A program made the translations under genes and the position numbers. 64,000 nucleotides of DNA from NCBI RefSeq assembly GCF_022581195.2, contig NC_061472.1:4216001-4280000 (forward strand). Reading direction: 5' to 3'. The DNA comes from Helicoverpa zea (lineage: Eukaryota > Arthropoda > Insecta > Lepidoptera > Noctuidae). Shown piece by piece: positions 46,701 through 61,700 of the stretch. Numbering within the stretch: position 1 is the first letter of the stretch; every line of letters begins with the position of its first letter. Below the pieces are notes generated by a model, which searched no databases, had not been told where the DNA came from, and saw only the letters and a list, made by a program, of their open reading frames with translations.

Positions 46701-49700
46701 TCCTGAGATAGTGACCTGACATGGGTACGGGAAAATAAACAATGCTTCAGAAAGTTGTTGAAAGAAACAATTGATCTAATCAGAAAATCCACCACTATGA
46801 AAGCTCTGATCAGGAATATGTTTAAAGAACATTTTAAAGTTCAATCCCCACTCGGTCCCTCATCCCTGGTGAGCGATTCTGGGCCCGGCAGTCATGAAGG
46901 GAGATCTCCGATAATTTTCTCAGCTAAACAAGTTAGCAAAGTTATCAATAGTATGAGCCGAGGGAAATCTCCAGGACATGACGGGCTCAGCATCGAACAC
47001 CTGAAGCACGCAGGTATCCATCTGCCGAGAGTTCTGTCTATGTTCTTCACAATGTGTATTAGTCATGCATACTTGCCTGCTGATCTAATGAAGACCATTG
47101 TGGTTCCCATTGTGAAGAACAAAACAGGTGACATCTCGGACAAATGTAACTACCGTCCTATTTCTCTCGCTACAATAATAGCAAAGGTGTTGGACGGTGT
47201 GCTTGATTCTTATTTAAGTGATTATATACATCTTCAAGACGCACAGTTCGGGTTTCGACCCGGACTATCAACCGAAAGTGCAATCTTAAGTCTCAAGCAT
47301 ACGGTTCAATATTACGTAGATCGCAAGACGCCGGTATACGCTTGTTTCCTTGATCTCTCCAGGGCATTCGATCTTGTCTCGTATGATGTGCTCTGGGGGA
47401 AGATGAGAGACAGAGGTATACCGGTAGATATATGTCGAATTTTCCAGTATTGGTATGGTAACCAAACCAATCAGGTGAAATGGGACGGTACACTCTCTGA
47501 GCCGTATGGGTTGGAGTGTGGGGTGAGACAGGGAGGTCTGACATCCCCCCTGCTCTTCAACCTATATGTAGATGACCTCATAGCGGAACTCAGCAGCATG
47601 CGTGTCGGATGCAGCGTTGGTGGAGTTAGAATTAACAACATTAGCTATGCAGATGATATGGTGCTGCTGGGTCCGTCAGCAGGGGCAATCAGAGAGTTAC
47701 TTAACGTGTGTGAAACCTACGCTGCTGCACATGGTTTAATTTATAATGTTAAAAAATGTGAATGCATGGTCTTTAAGGTCGGTGGCAGGAGCCGTGAGGA
47801 TGGACCTGATCTATATATTAACGGATCAAAAATAAAAAGGGTATCAACTTTTAAATACCTTGGTCATTTTCTTGCTGACGACCTTAAAGACGATGCAGAT
47901 ATTGAGAGGGAGCGGAGGGCTCTAGCGGTCCGAAGTAATATGCTGGCCCGTAGATTTGCTCGGTGTACTGACTTAGTGAAAATCACACTTTTCAAGGCGT
48001 ATTGCCAGAGTATGTACACGGGCAATCTATGGGTCAGTTACACTAAAAGATCGCTGGATGTGCTGCGCATCCAGTATAATAATGCTTTCAGGATGCTCTT
48101 GAGACTGCCTCGGTACTGTAGTGCCTCAGAGATGTTTGTGCGAGCTCGCACTGATGGCTTCCACGCTATCTTGCGCAAAAAAAACGGCATCGCTTCTGAG
48201 GAGAGTGAGAGACAGTTGCAATAGCATCCTGAGAACAGTAGGTGAGAGCTATAGCTCTCCAATCATGAGACAGTTTGTGCAAAGGGTGATGGGTACTAAC
48301 ACTAGATAATAAGTTTTCTAATAAGTTTTCTGTTATAGGTATGTTTTACTAACACTCTATGGATTATTTTTTATCCGAAATAAACGTATTATTATTATTT
48401 GTATGTCTCTTTCTGACCTCGGGACTACAGAGTCCCGGATTTTTGGAAGACGAACGTGGGGCCGAAGCCAACACGCTGAAGCCCTTTTGAGACAACTTTA
48501 ATGAAATGGTAACACAAAACCGACGATTATCCCTGTATACACTATAGAAATGTACCCAAGGACAATCCCCGGTTCTGCGCTAAACTATTGCTGACTATGT
48601 ATGAAAACTACTTAGGCTATTGTGATGGGATGCTAATGGACTTGGAATGGGGAAACTACGGGAACTATGGCACCTGCCGATGACAATGTATTAAATACAT
48701 GTTAAAATGGCAGGTGGAGACTCGCCAACTCACTTACTGGGCCCCCGGGAATCAGTCACTGAAAAGCAACAAGAGGGCAACAGGGACATGAGCGGCTGAG
48801 AAGGGTTAGGATACCTCGGCGGACTTTAAACGCAGATCACGCGCTCCCTGTGGGTCCAGCATCACCGGCCCACTCGCCACTTACCACGAGGCACCTACCC
48901 TCCGAGCAGGACTAACCTTGCTCTAGCGACTCCACTCTGACCGGCCGATGAAGGCAAGCCAAGAGGCGGGAGACCTATCCCCCGTCATGCTTCACTCCGG
49001 CAAGCCGGAGGTGGGGGACAGTATACTCTCCCTGGAGCACTCGGATATATAGCCCCGCGGGGTCGCTACTCCCCGTCATCCGCCTCAGATGCCCTGCGGG
49101 GCTTATTATTATTATTATGTCTCTTTCTGACCTCGGGACTACAGAGTCCCGGATTTTTGGAAGGCGAACGTGGGGCCGAAGCCAACACGCTGAAGCCCTT
49201 TTGAGACAACTTTAATGAAATGGTAACACAAAACCGACGATTATCCCTGTATACACTATAGAAATGTACCCAAGGACAATCCCCGGTTCTGTGCTAAACT
49301 ATTGCTAACTATGGATGAAAACTACTTAGGCTATTGTGATGGGATGCTAATGGACTAGGAATGGGGAAACTACGGGAACTATGGCACCTGCCGATGACAA
49401 TGTATTAAATACATGTTAAAATGGCAGGTGGAGACTCGCCAACTCACTTACTGGGCCCCCGGGAATCAGTCACTGAAAAGCAACAAGAGGGCAACAGGGA
49501 CATGAGCGGCTGAGAAGGGTGAGGATACCTCGGCGGACTTTAAACGCAGATCACGCGCTCCCTGTGGGTCCAGCATCACCGGCCCACTCGCCACTTACCA
49601 CGAGGCACCTACCCTCCGAGCAGGACTAACCTTGCTCTAGCGACTCCACTCTGACCGGCCGATGAAGGCAAGCCAAGAGGCGAGAGACCTATCCCCCGTC

Positions 49701-52700
49701 ATGCTTCACTCCGGCAAGCCGGAGGTGGGGGACAGTATACTCTCCCTGGAGCACTCGGATATATAGCCCCGCGGGGTCGCTACTCCCCGTCATCCGCCTC
49801 AGATGCCCTGCGGGGCTTATTATTATTATTAATATCCCAAAATTTATAATATAGTGGCCACATTGTGTCTGAACCATGGAGATCAGGAAGTTCCGTACTC
49901 TGCTACCTATACGGAAACATGACTTAGTTATCTTTTAAAAAAACTTAAAAATTACAGTTTCTTGTGTATAGAAATAAAATGAATGTAAGTAATTTAAATA
50001 AATATGAGATTCGGCTATTACCTTAAAATCTGATTAGTAGCAACGATAAACTGTCTTGGTGTATCCGTGGCATCTTTGACTTGTAAGACCGTATGCACCC
50101 ATAGAAACTGACCGCTGCGTTGTTGCAACTTCACTAGCAATATGCAACATTTGTCCTGCTCCGATTGCGTTACTGCAACAAAAGAATAAACGTTCATATA
50201 AATCCCGGCAATTTCCTATTTCGTAATTACATTATACTATCACTCTTAACTGACAAAAAAAGAGAACTGAGGTTGAAATTAGGGACGGGGATAAGTGGTA
50301 CTTTTTATTGTAGGATTATCAAAAGGAAGAGTTTTCAAAAGTACATTAAATATTCAAATTGATTAATCATTGTGCGAAAAATACCTATGCGGATGAAGAA
50401 ATGCATAAGTTGGCACGGGTAGTATAAGTTCGATACTCTTTCACGTAAAAACGATAATTATTATCGAATTTTATACACCAGAAAAGTCTACTTTTATAAT
50501 CACGGGAAAAGCCGCAGGTGGAAGTTAGTATTTTATATTCATTTATTACAAAGTAAGTTATTATTATGCCCATTTATGAGTAGTACATTAGTCAACCTAA
50601 TGCCTGTATTGTAGTCTGACACCAATAACTTAATTTGAAGTATGAATTTATTATAATCATCATTGTTTTATTGATTGTTAATTTCCTTTAGCAATCAGAA
50701 GTGTCAGTAGGTCTCATTGTTTGCAGGATATTTATTCTGTTTGTAAACAATGATTAATCAATTTGAATATTTAATGGATTTGTGAAAACTCTTCCTTCTG
50801 ATACCTGCAACTTAGTCACCATAAATTTTGAATTTGGATACCTATTTGCAAATAAAATTGACACACAGTAAAATAAACATATTCAAAAGGAAAATAGCTT
50901 CATAAATTATTTATTAAATTAAGGAAAAACTTACGAGTCAAACTGAGTAAAGACCATTTTTTTTTAAATTTGATTCTCTAAAATCGTACCAATGAGGGTT
51001 TTCGATACTTTTTCTGCCGCCAGGCGGCGCTTCGTATGCGTCAGGTCCAAACAGCTGTCAAATAGTATGGAATTGTAGGGTCCGAACTTATTGTTTATTG
51101 AAATTCTGTTATATTGGAAGTGTTATTGATTTTATTATGGACTACGGTCAGAATAAGGTTTCCGAACTAAAAATTGAGCTAAGAGAGAGGGTGCAAAAGT
51201 CACTGGTACTAAGGAAAAGCTTGTTGAAAAATTTGTTAACACAATATGATTTAGTTTTTTTTATTTACTCAACCTCAATAGTAAAACAATAATGCAGTGC
51301 TTTAATTATAAAATAAAAAAAAACACTAAAATCGTTCACTATTCATAGTAAAGATAAGCACTTTGACAGTTACCTGGACCTGACGACTCGGTGCTGCCAC
51401 CTCGTGGACGCCATTTTAGAAAACCCTCATTGATTTCAAATGCAAACACTTTATATAATTTTAAACTATTTTCGTACATTTTGACAGTGATGTGTAAAAA
51501 ATTAAATGTAGCGTGATTTCTAGTAATTGGCCTGTCACTATTTGATGCACTTAAATTCTAGTCGAATAAAATTATGTTCGACTAATTTTAACTAGTGATG
51601 CACGAAGTTGTCGATAAAAGTGAAGCATTTTTATAAATTCCTCTACAAATAAAATTATAAATAGGAATAGCGGGGTAAAACTAACAAGGTCTCATTAAAG
51701 GAACGTTATGAAATAATTGTTAAAAATGTATATTGTAAAGAGGATTTTTTTTCGTTAGTTCGTTTCTTCCCTAAAGGCTCTGAAAGTACTGGACAAATTT
51801 GAAATTCCTTTCATTCTTGGGAACAGATGACATAGGATATATTTTATTTTATTTGCTCTCTTGAGACGCAACTAAAACCGCGAGACACATCTAGTTTATA
51901 AATAAATTTATTAAAAAAAAAACTCACCTAATCTATGTTTACTTTGTGCTTCTCGTAAACTATCCCAATGTATAAGTTGGTACCACGAAACGTCAGCTAA
52001 CTCAGATTTCTTCCATCCTAAGTACCATTCGCCGCTGAAACAAACAAATCAATTACTATCATAGAAAAAAAAAAAAAAAAATAACTCGACCATTTAAACT
52101 GTACCACCAATTTCTAAATTCAATAAACCATTTATAATTAAAAATCTAATTAAACAACTGTTAATGTAAATCGATTAAGTTGCCATCAAAAATGTGCTTT
52201 TAAACATTTTGCTACGACTCAGCTGTATGCTATCAATTAATCTTAGTCAAAAACTAGATTAAAAATTACCGTTAACCGATAAATTGGTTTATCATTTACT
52301 ATGGCGGAACTTTCTGTTTTTATTTTCCTGCTTTAGACTTATATTTTGTAAGTAAACTCACTTATTTTATCGATGTTTTTAGGGGTGCTACTCATCAATG
52401 ATACCTGGTGACAGCGTTTCAGTTCAGTTGACTGATTTCAAATGTCACCACGGTTGGCGGGATGTTTGTCTATGAATGGTTTTAGCAAATTCATTAAATA
52501 CTTTTTGCACTCAAGATTTTCCTTATGCATTCGATGTTTGAAATTTTGGCGGGACTGTTGCCATAACTGTTTTGCGCGACGGTTTAAATGTAGAACATTG
52601 ATCTTCATTTGTTTCTTGTCCTTTTTATTTACCATTCGTATTTTCAGATCTTTATTTGTTTCGAATATTTGCTGTGTTACTTACTTGGCATCAATATGCA

Positions 52701-55700
52701 GTATCTTCATGTCCATGGCGTGCACGGTGGTGAAGACGTTGGTGGCGCCGTGCACGACGCACTCGCGCGTCTCGGGCATGGCCAGCGGCGTGCACACCGC
52801 CAGGAATACTGGCTCGTTGCGGCTGCACAGCGGCAGGTACGACACGTAGTGCCCCCGAACGAGAACTACCTAAAAACACGCTACTGTTAAAAAAATTACA
52901 AAGACTTTGAATATTTTTTTCAGGACAAGCTGACAATAAAAAAGGAAAACAAGTAATTACTCAGGATACGATAACAGAAAAACTAAATAGCGTTAACACT
53001 GTTGCAAATGTTAGAGCAATGACATTTCAGTTTGAAAATGACTATTCAGTTGTCGAAGTGACGCTTTACCTAGTCACTGCGAAGTAGCACATAAACTATA
53101 CTGAGTAACAAAATGGTTTACTTCTGGTTGTAAATTGATAAAATACATAGCAAGCTATTTAAGTTTTTTTCGAGTAAAATCCGTATTTACAACGTAAACG
53201 CCGGCTTTAGACTGGTTATATTCCTTCATGAAGAATAAAAGACTTCTAATAAATGTACTTGAAACTTACTTTTTGGTCACCGAACCTCATTTGTCTTCTA
53301 GCGTTTCTAGACACATTCATTCTACAGAAGAAATGCCTATTCTTTGGTACATTTTCAGTCTCTCCGTTTCCTCCTCTGTTGAGTTCCATTTGAACTGTCT
53401 GGTGGTCTTGTCTATCTATTATGTCGTATACACTGTCTCCATGTATTAGAAGGTCCTCCTAGAAATGAAATTCTTGTTACAAATCGTCTCAAGATTAGGG
53501 CCCATTTTTGGAATCAAAGAAATTGTTCAAACCAACCATTGAATGTCCTAAGTACTCCGCCGCGTTCTCCGATATGTACAACAATTTTCCGTTCTGTGTC
53601 ATCATCATCATAAAACCGTTCATAGCCTGAAAATACATTGTAAACTTAGTTCATGTCACGTTAAAAACTCGTAAACAGAACTAGTAAAAAAACAAACCTT
53701 AGAAAATCCGATATTAGGCGTGGGCGTCGGTTGTTCTTGATACTGATAGCTGAAGTCGTGACTTTTGAACACTAAAACAGAAAGAAAGACTGTATTATGG
53801 GTGAAGTAATAGGTACAACTTACAATGGTAGATAAGATAGTGAACTAAATGCATTTTAAACGTCTTAATATGCCTTTTCGTGACAGAAGGTGAGCTAACA
53901 AAAAGTTGGGGAGACGATGTTCCGAGATGGTGGATAAAGGAGACGTGATGAGTTTGCCCAAAGATTTGGGCCATGAGAATTCACCGGACGAAACGTTATG
54001 TGAAGATGACGAGAAAATTGAAGCACGATTTTCCTGAGAAATGGGGGAAGTAACTGTTGTATGTGATGAAGTTATAGATGGGTGCGCAAGTTTATTTTTG
54101 AAGTAGCTAAATAGCTGAGTATAAAATGCAGTCGTCTTTCACTTTTAAATTATTCAATTTTGTGTAGAGTCATCAGTCATTCTTGTGTAGAATCAAATGG
54201 ATTTGAAAAATATACACTGGCGCCTGTAAGCTTGCTAAGAAGATTTTAGGATTGAAATCTGATTGTGATATTATGCTTATTAAAAATGGGAGAATATTCA
54301 GAGATTAGATGTGTTTCTATACAGGACACATTTAAGATTGAGCAGTAAGTAATACTGGTAGCAGAGAAATCAGTAGGAAATCTTGTCAATGATTTATCTG
54401 AGACAGTCTATACTCTAAACTTTATCAAGATATCATTTAGTGTTGACGCAAAGAAAAAAAACTCACAAAGCAACATGTAATGACCAATTGTCTGAACGGC
54501 TTTTTTTTTTAAACCAATTGATTCTTAGAATGTAAAGATAAAAGATCTACAAATTGTTAAGTATCTTATCAGTTAGAGCCTTTTAGTAAAAAATAATGTA
54601 ACTAACCGTGTTTTTTTTTGTATTACAAATCTTCGATGAAAATACTAAAAAAATTCGAATCCCAAATTAGCATTCCCAATGTAGCTCGTGACTGACGACC
54701 CAACACACAAAAGTAGAGAATACTTCTATAAGATGATGTGCTTAACTTGTGTAGTTTATAGTGCAAAAATAGCAAATGTGCACAATATGACTAAGTTTTT
54801 CTACACCTTTGGTATTACTCATGGATTGGTTTTATTAGTCATACCTGAATAGTTTAAATATTATGTCTGCATCGCGGACAGTAAAAGACTAACTCAGCGT
54901 TTTTTAACAATCAAAGAAAACGGTTTAATTGCTTTCAACACTGGTAGCTTTACCTATCAGTGTCAAAACAACCAGACATTCCTGTTAGCAACAATTCAAA
55001 CATCCTGCTCAATTCAGACTCAATAAATATTAATAAGGCACAATCATATTATTCGCATGAATCACAGCATCACACAACGTCATCGATCCAGTTAATCCAC
55101 TGACCTAGTGTTATATAACAAGATTGCAGGCGCGTGGGACTTACACCATATAACTAACTGGAACAGTCATACGCATACATATTGGCGGATATTACTAGCT
55201 GAAAAACTGGGCGACATCGCCCACATCTTACGAGCGGTGTCGCGAGTCAAACAATTGACAACTGCCGGAAAAAAATGAGGTGAAAAACTGAAAAATAACG
55301 CTCGAAAGAACCGAACAAAATATACTTTAAAAATCCGCCAGTGTGACAGCACTGTAATGCGAGAAACTCTGGCAATTAATGCGCGGGTGATGCTAAGGCA
55401 ACTCAATAGTGATAGCTTTCTCAAGATAAAATCAATTGTGTGTGCCTCAAGTTCATGACTGAAGCACACACGAGTAATAACCAGAGCGGTCTGGTAATTC
55501 TGGCATAGAGGAAGGCACAGTAATGGCATCTCCAGTTGGTTACATGCTCTAAGGCATGGGCATTTGGGAACATTCTAAGCTATGACTAACGTTGAAAGCA
55601 GTTGTCTTGTTTCTGACTGTCAATGTAATGATCTTGACACAGGCCTTTTGATTGCGGTTTTCAATTGTGTCTAGACTAAATTAATCGTAGACTGTATACC

Positions 55701-58700
55701 TAATAAGGGAATGCATTTGTTGGTATCGTTTGTTGATCTGTTTCTGAGAAATGTGTATGACGAATATTATTGCCTTCTGTCCAAACTGATTAGATTTTTC
55801 AATATGATAGTAGTAATTTGGTTAGTTTCATATTTTTATCATTTACTATTATCATATAATTCAGATTCTCTACTAATCCTTCTTAACGTTACCAATGATA
55901 TAGGAAAACCTCTACGGAAGTCTTGGATCAAGTTTTTTTTTCTCTAAAGCTAGCTTGGTATACCAATATCTAAACTGAATGATGGTATGAATAAGAAGGT
56001 GGTAGGTGTTAATAGGACAGCTGACAGAGAGGAACGCCGATCACAAATAACTTGGGAACAGGGCAGGAAGAAGAGAAGATTCTTGAACTTTCCATTTTCT
56101 AGAATTAGAATGAAAGCTCAAAAGTCAGGACAGTCTGTCAGAGAGTTAGAACTTACCTTGTTGGAAGTAGTTCATCTTCCTCACGTAGACACAGACGAGA
56201 GCCATGAGCTGCAGCTGCGAGAGCCTCTGCCGGGTGGAGGGGGGGAGGGGCAGCAGGTCCCGAAGGTTGGAGATCTCTGCGTTGATGAGGTCTCGACGCA
56301 TCTTGCTTGCGCCTTTCGTTGATTTTGTTGGCTCGAATCTGTTTGGGAAGAAAAATGTGGTTAGGTTAGGTTAGGTAATGCTTTTAAACTGATTGTCGGC
56401 CGCTTTGGTTTTTCTCTCTATTTTAAAGAGATCATATAGTTACGCAGGAACCTATATAGTGGAAAATTGCTCGGACGCAGATGCACTCGTTCCTTATTTC
56501 CTCAGTCTCATAGTCTAATTGGACATTTTATATATTTTAAATAAGACAGAATTCCTTTATAAAAAAAAATATTGTCATTAAATAAAAAATTGTACTATCG
56601 GCTCTGATTCTAAACTAGATGTTCAATGATTTTGAAAGTACATTCGCGCTCATTATTATTTTTGTGACCACATTACGTTAGTAAGGGTAAGTACACAACC
56701 GAGAATTTGCCGGTTAATATAAAGAATCTAAGCGATGAAAAGGATCCTTTAATAAATCATACATTATGCATAGTCCGCACTAAATACAGGAAGCAATAAA
56801 CCGCAACACCTAAGAAACGCAAGTTTTCCTCGTATCTACTAAGAAAAAGTATCGAATAGAAAGCATTCCTGGTTCTAGGATGTGAGACAATGTCCGGATG
56901 TATCGTTCCGGACAGGTGTCCGTACTTCTTGTCACCGATGCATTACCATAGCGATCTCGAGAGGCTCACTAATATTATAAACCGCGAAAGTTTGTTTGTT
57001 TGGGTGTATGTTTGTTACTTTTTCATGGTGAAGTTACTGACCCGTTTGAAGCTAAATGTGATATGAAGAAAGGTAAGCGGTATCATCCCATTGGATAAGG
57101 TATGGCAATCAAGAGGTTGGGGGTTGGTATGATTCTACAACGGAGCAACGTCGAAGGTTTAGAAGGCTTAATTTTTAGGGTTTTTCACTAATGCTCAACA
57201 GTAGTATGTAACTAGCTAAATAAAAAAGGACATACAATTCAGGCGATTAGGTACAAAGGTTTAGACAGCTTCTCATTCTGTTAGAAGTATATCCTTGAGG
57301 ACGCGGGTGAAACCACCGTCAACAACTAGTGTTGTAATATGCGCGAGCGCAGGATATTTTATGATTTATCGCTTTGACGGATTCACTGGGAGATTTTTTG
57401 TGCGTTTTTGTCGTGTTTTGTTGAAAGCGTTTATTTAATGGCACGTGTGCAGGATATCGTTTTATGATTTATTGTTTTGGGAGATTTTTGATGTGGTGTC
57501 AGCTAATTAAATATTTGCCGAAGTATGCATTTTAGGATGGGCTTTGAATAGAGTGTTTTTAAAGCGTTTCGAAAAATCAAATCGCTTCCTACAAGTGATA
57601 TGATCAGGGATCATTCAAACCATACTTTTTCTACGAGATCAAGCTTAATTGATACAGATATTGAGAGATAATGATCATTCAATTAGAATCACTATCTATG
57701 GATTACTACATCTTATAGGTACCGTAACAAGCCAGTTTCTAAACAGCAAAAAAAGGTACAATTTTCTAAAGCACCGATTGAGATACTAAAGTGGAGTGTC
57801 GGATCGTATTATAAGCTTTATATAATCGTCGCACGCGCAGGATGTATTGATATATTGCTTTGAACACAGAAGCCGTGCTGTTTTATTCATATTTTTTCTT
57901 GAAACGAGAATTATTGCGAATCCCTTTAGAATCTAACTATGAGAAAGTTATTGCTGTTCGGTTTTAGGAATTGGAGTATTTAAATGACTGTTATTTCTGA
58001 AGTGGGTAAAAATAATAAAGTATTTAAATAAATGCGTTCAAAAATTACATAATTTATAGTGGTAAGTAAATTATATTTTAACCAACAAAAAACAACGTCA
58101 ACCAATTAATGTCAAAAACTCACAAAGTAGCGTTAACCAAACAAATAATCCTATTACAACATAATTGAATCAAACAATATAAATTGCCCACAAAACTAAA
58201 AAAAAAACGTAAGGAAGTGTCTTTCCGTCCGTCCGCGGCATGTTAACATGCGCTAGAGCACCCGACGCGCCGCACCGCAGCGCGCATGCGCGGCCCTTTC
58301 ATCTCACCTGGGAGTCCTTTTTATACCTCATTCCTTTTTCAAATCTCCGAGTGATTAGACGTTTTTTTATTCCTCAAATATGATTGTGGGAAACGACGGC
58401 CAGTATTATTAATTCGATTGAACTTTGTTTGTTTTTGATGATCGATTGGCGCAATAGCAAATGTTCGTGATTAATCGATGCGGTTGGGTTTATTCGATTA
58501 GGTGTATTTGTCATATTTTGAGGTATGATTTGTTGGGAATTAGTTTGCCGGGTAATGACTTGGTTTTATTTATAGTGTGTTAAACAGTTATAATACAGTT
58601 CCGCTAAGTTCTCAGATTACTGCTGTCTAATAATGTTTCTAATTGCAATCTTTTAAGTGAAATTTTGTCATGCAATGTAATTAGTCTTATGAAAAGTAAA

Positions 58701-61700
58701 TATTACTTAATACTTTATTATAAATCGAAAGGGATTAATAACAATTTATTTAACGACTACGTACCTATGTTATCGATGAGCTGTTTTAGCTGACCAGTCT
58801 TATATGAGTTAAGGAAAAGTTGTTTTCCCTGTGTGCAATGTATAGAATTATACGTTCACGCTAAGTACCGATGAATTAGAATTTTTACATCTATTTTGCT
58901 TTAAAATATATGAACTATGCTCTTGGTACAGCTACAGCTTACAGATAGCCAAAATATTTGACACTATAGAGAACTTGCCAAATTAATTGAATGATATAAC
59001 GGATCACAGATTTGCATTGTGTCATATTACGATTTACCCATTTATTTAGGCATGATATTATGTACAGTCCGCATAAGTACTTAACAGAGTAATTACTCAC
59101 ATAATTAACTTTTTACTTACACCAAGAAGATGACCTCACCAAAATAACCAAGAAAGCCCAATTTTTTAAATATATCAAATCAAGAATGTATCTATAAAAT
59201 GGTTTACACGTCGAGCCACAAAAAACGGGCATTCCTTACATACTGAGCCGTGTAACGACGTGAACGCTTCACGCTGAATTCTGTAAGTCGACCGTTTAAA
59301 TTCTTCCGTAATACATTAGTGGACATCTGGTGCTGCGATAATTTTGAACGACAGTGTAATATTTTTGCTGTAGATATTAAGGCTGAGTTTAAAGTTACAA
59401 AGATATTATTTATAAACATAACAGAAAGAATACAATAGGCTAGTTTCCTAAAAAATAATAATTAGTCCGTCTTGTAGATTGTCCAAAATTAAGCGATACG
59501 TATTTTTTCTTTTTTAAATTGGATCAGAACTTGTTAAGATATAGCGTGTTAAAGTTGAGTGTGACGTCACAAGTTGCTACAATTTTCAGGACACTGTGAC
59601 GTAAAAGGCCCCCACTCCTAATTTTTGAAGTGTATTATCTTTGTCATTTTATGTTTAATTAAAAAAAGAAAAAATACGTATCCAATATTTTTTGATTATC
59701 TAAAAAGCGGACTAAATATTATTTCATTATTTCGACCCTGGACACTACCCTATTATAAAGAAAGCAGGCATGACAATTAGAACAATTCTTATAATTCTCT
59801 CATCATTTTGAAAGCTTGTGTTATATTTTTGTTGGATGTACTAAGATTAACAGCCTTACTTATAAACGTGAATTAAATATAAGTAATACTTAAGGGCTGT
59901 TTAAGAAAATTCTTACTTATAAACGTTGCTTAAGCATATCTTAACTAACATTTAATCACTACTTAAGACTTTAAGTAGTGATTAGTTAAAATGTTGCTTA
60001 GAAGGTGATTAGTGATTTTATAAGTAAGGGGGTTAGTTTATATGTTTAAATAAGGAAGAACCAAATACAACTTGAATACTATTGGAAAATTTTATCAATT
60101 TCTGTTCTTTGCGATGTAAAAATGAGAGTTCCTATAATTATAATACTCGCTCAGTTACGTTTAAGTACTAATATTACCGACATGACATTATATGTAATAT
60201 CATAGTGAAAACGCCTTCTATTAAGAAAATCATGGCTATTAGGCTCCATGAGTGGGCCTCAAGCTGGTTCCTCATTATACTTGCTTTACACTTGCTGACA
60301 AAAAGTATGAACATGTAGACAAATATAAGTTTAGTACCTAACTACACAATGTCACCCCTTATGTAATAATATCATGTTTTGTTCATCAAGAAATCTGGTT
60401 GACAAAATTATTCATTGACTAAGAAAAAAAATACTGGCTGGTGCGAATTCTGCCTTGTTATTTTCGTTTATAGAACGTTCCAAACGAGCTAATATTCTTG
60501 GATCAAATAGAACATGACTATAAAAAACTATGGTAGGGGCCAGTGTAGGCTCGATATTATTTAAAAAATATAAACATTCTATTTTCAAACCGTTTTCTTT
60601 ACAATATTAAAAAAAAGGTACATAAAATAAGTTCAATACAAATATATTTGTAACGGTCATGATTTTAAAGAAATATTTTAGCACAAAAAATATGTTACTT
60701 AGAGGTGACAATTTTCCACCGTTTTTTTTTTTCAGTTAGGTACCGTTTTTCTGTACTTATTTGCGTAACGTTTATTTAAATAGAATATCGAGTCTTTTAA
60801 ATAAATAATGTCTGAAAAAGTCTATTAAAATTCATTACCAGCGTTAATTTAAATTGGGAACTGGTTCGGTTTCCCAAGTTGTGCAAATTGTGTTATTTAT
60901 TTATGATGAAGATTTGAACACCAATGACCGTCTTTCGGAGGGCACAATAAACTGTCTTGCACGCATGATAAACTTGGTCCCGGCTGTCATTTGAACATCT
61001 TTCGCAGACGGGTGGTCAAAAGCCAGTAGGTCTGATAACCAGTCTTAGCCCTAGTAACACCCCTAGTATTGGGTTGCCTGGATTTGTAAAACACTGGAAG
61101 CTGGCTCCAACATAGTCGGAAAAAGGTAAGGTAGATGATGATTTAGTAATAAATCACTGTTTGATTTTTAGGTCTTTGAAAATCAAGTTTGATACTTAAT
61201 ATTATGTTATTAAAGTATGTAGGTACCAAGATAAGGAACAGATTGTTAGAAGTGTTTGGCAAATGCGTGCTTGCAGTCAATTACTTAGTTATTGTTTTCC
61301 TACATCGCATTTTTATCACATTTCGTAGTATTCACGTCATTTTGATCATAATATTAGAAAGTCAGTATATATTGCGTGTAACCTTATAAGGTACTAAATT
61401 GTATGTGAGAATTTTTACACATAGGCAAGAGTTTTAACTTCCACATGTACCTAGCTTTTCCAACTGGTCATTCCTATACCTAATTCAATTTTTGAAACAT
61501 GAAGGTTCTTTTTTACCCTTTTAATCAAAGATCGATAATATTTTAAGCAAATCTTTAATAAAGAACGAAACAATCATTTAAAATACTGAAAAGTATGTAT
61601 TGTAACATTAGCTGAGTCAGATTTTACGTAGGTAAATTTTACTTTTTCAATATACGGAATTGAACCCTTAACAGCGCTTTAAGCAATAAAGGCGCTAATA

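Noticed and set aside
46200..46719. Plus-strand and second minus-strand frames in the R1-like fragment
   Set aside because: GC-rich shadows of the LINE C-terminal frame.
55167..55529. 120-codon minus-strand frame in dysfusion intron 2 (coding exons 2-3)
   Set aside because: Cysteine/leucine-rich but without splice sites, domain or repeat of known type; dysfusion exons join in frame without it.
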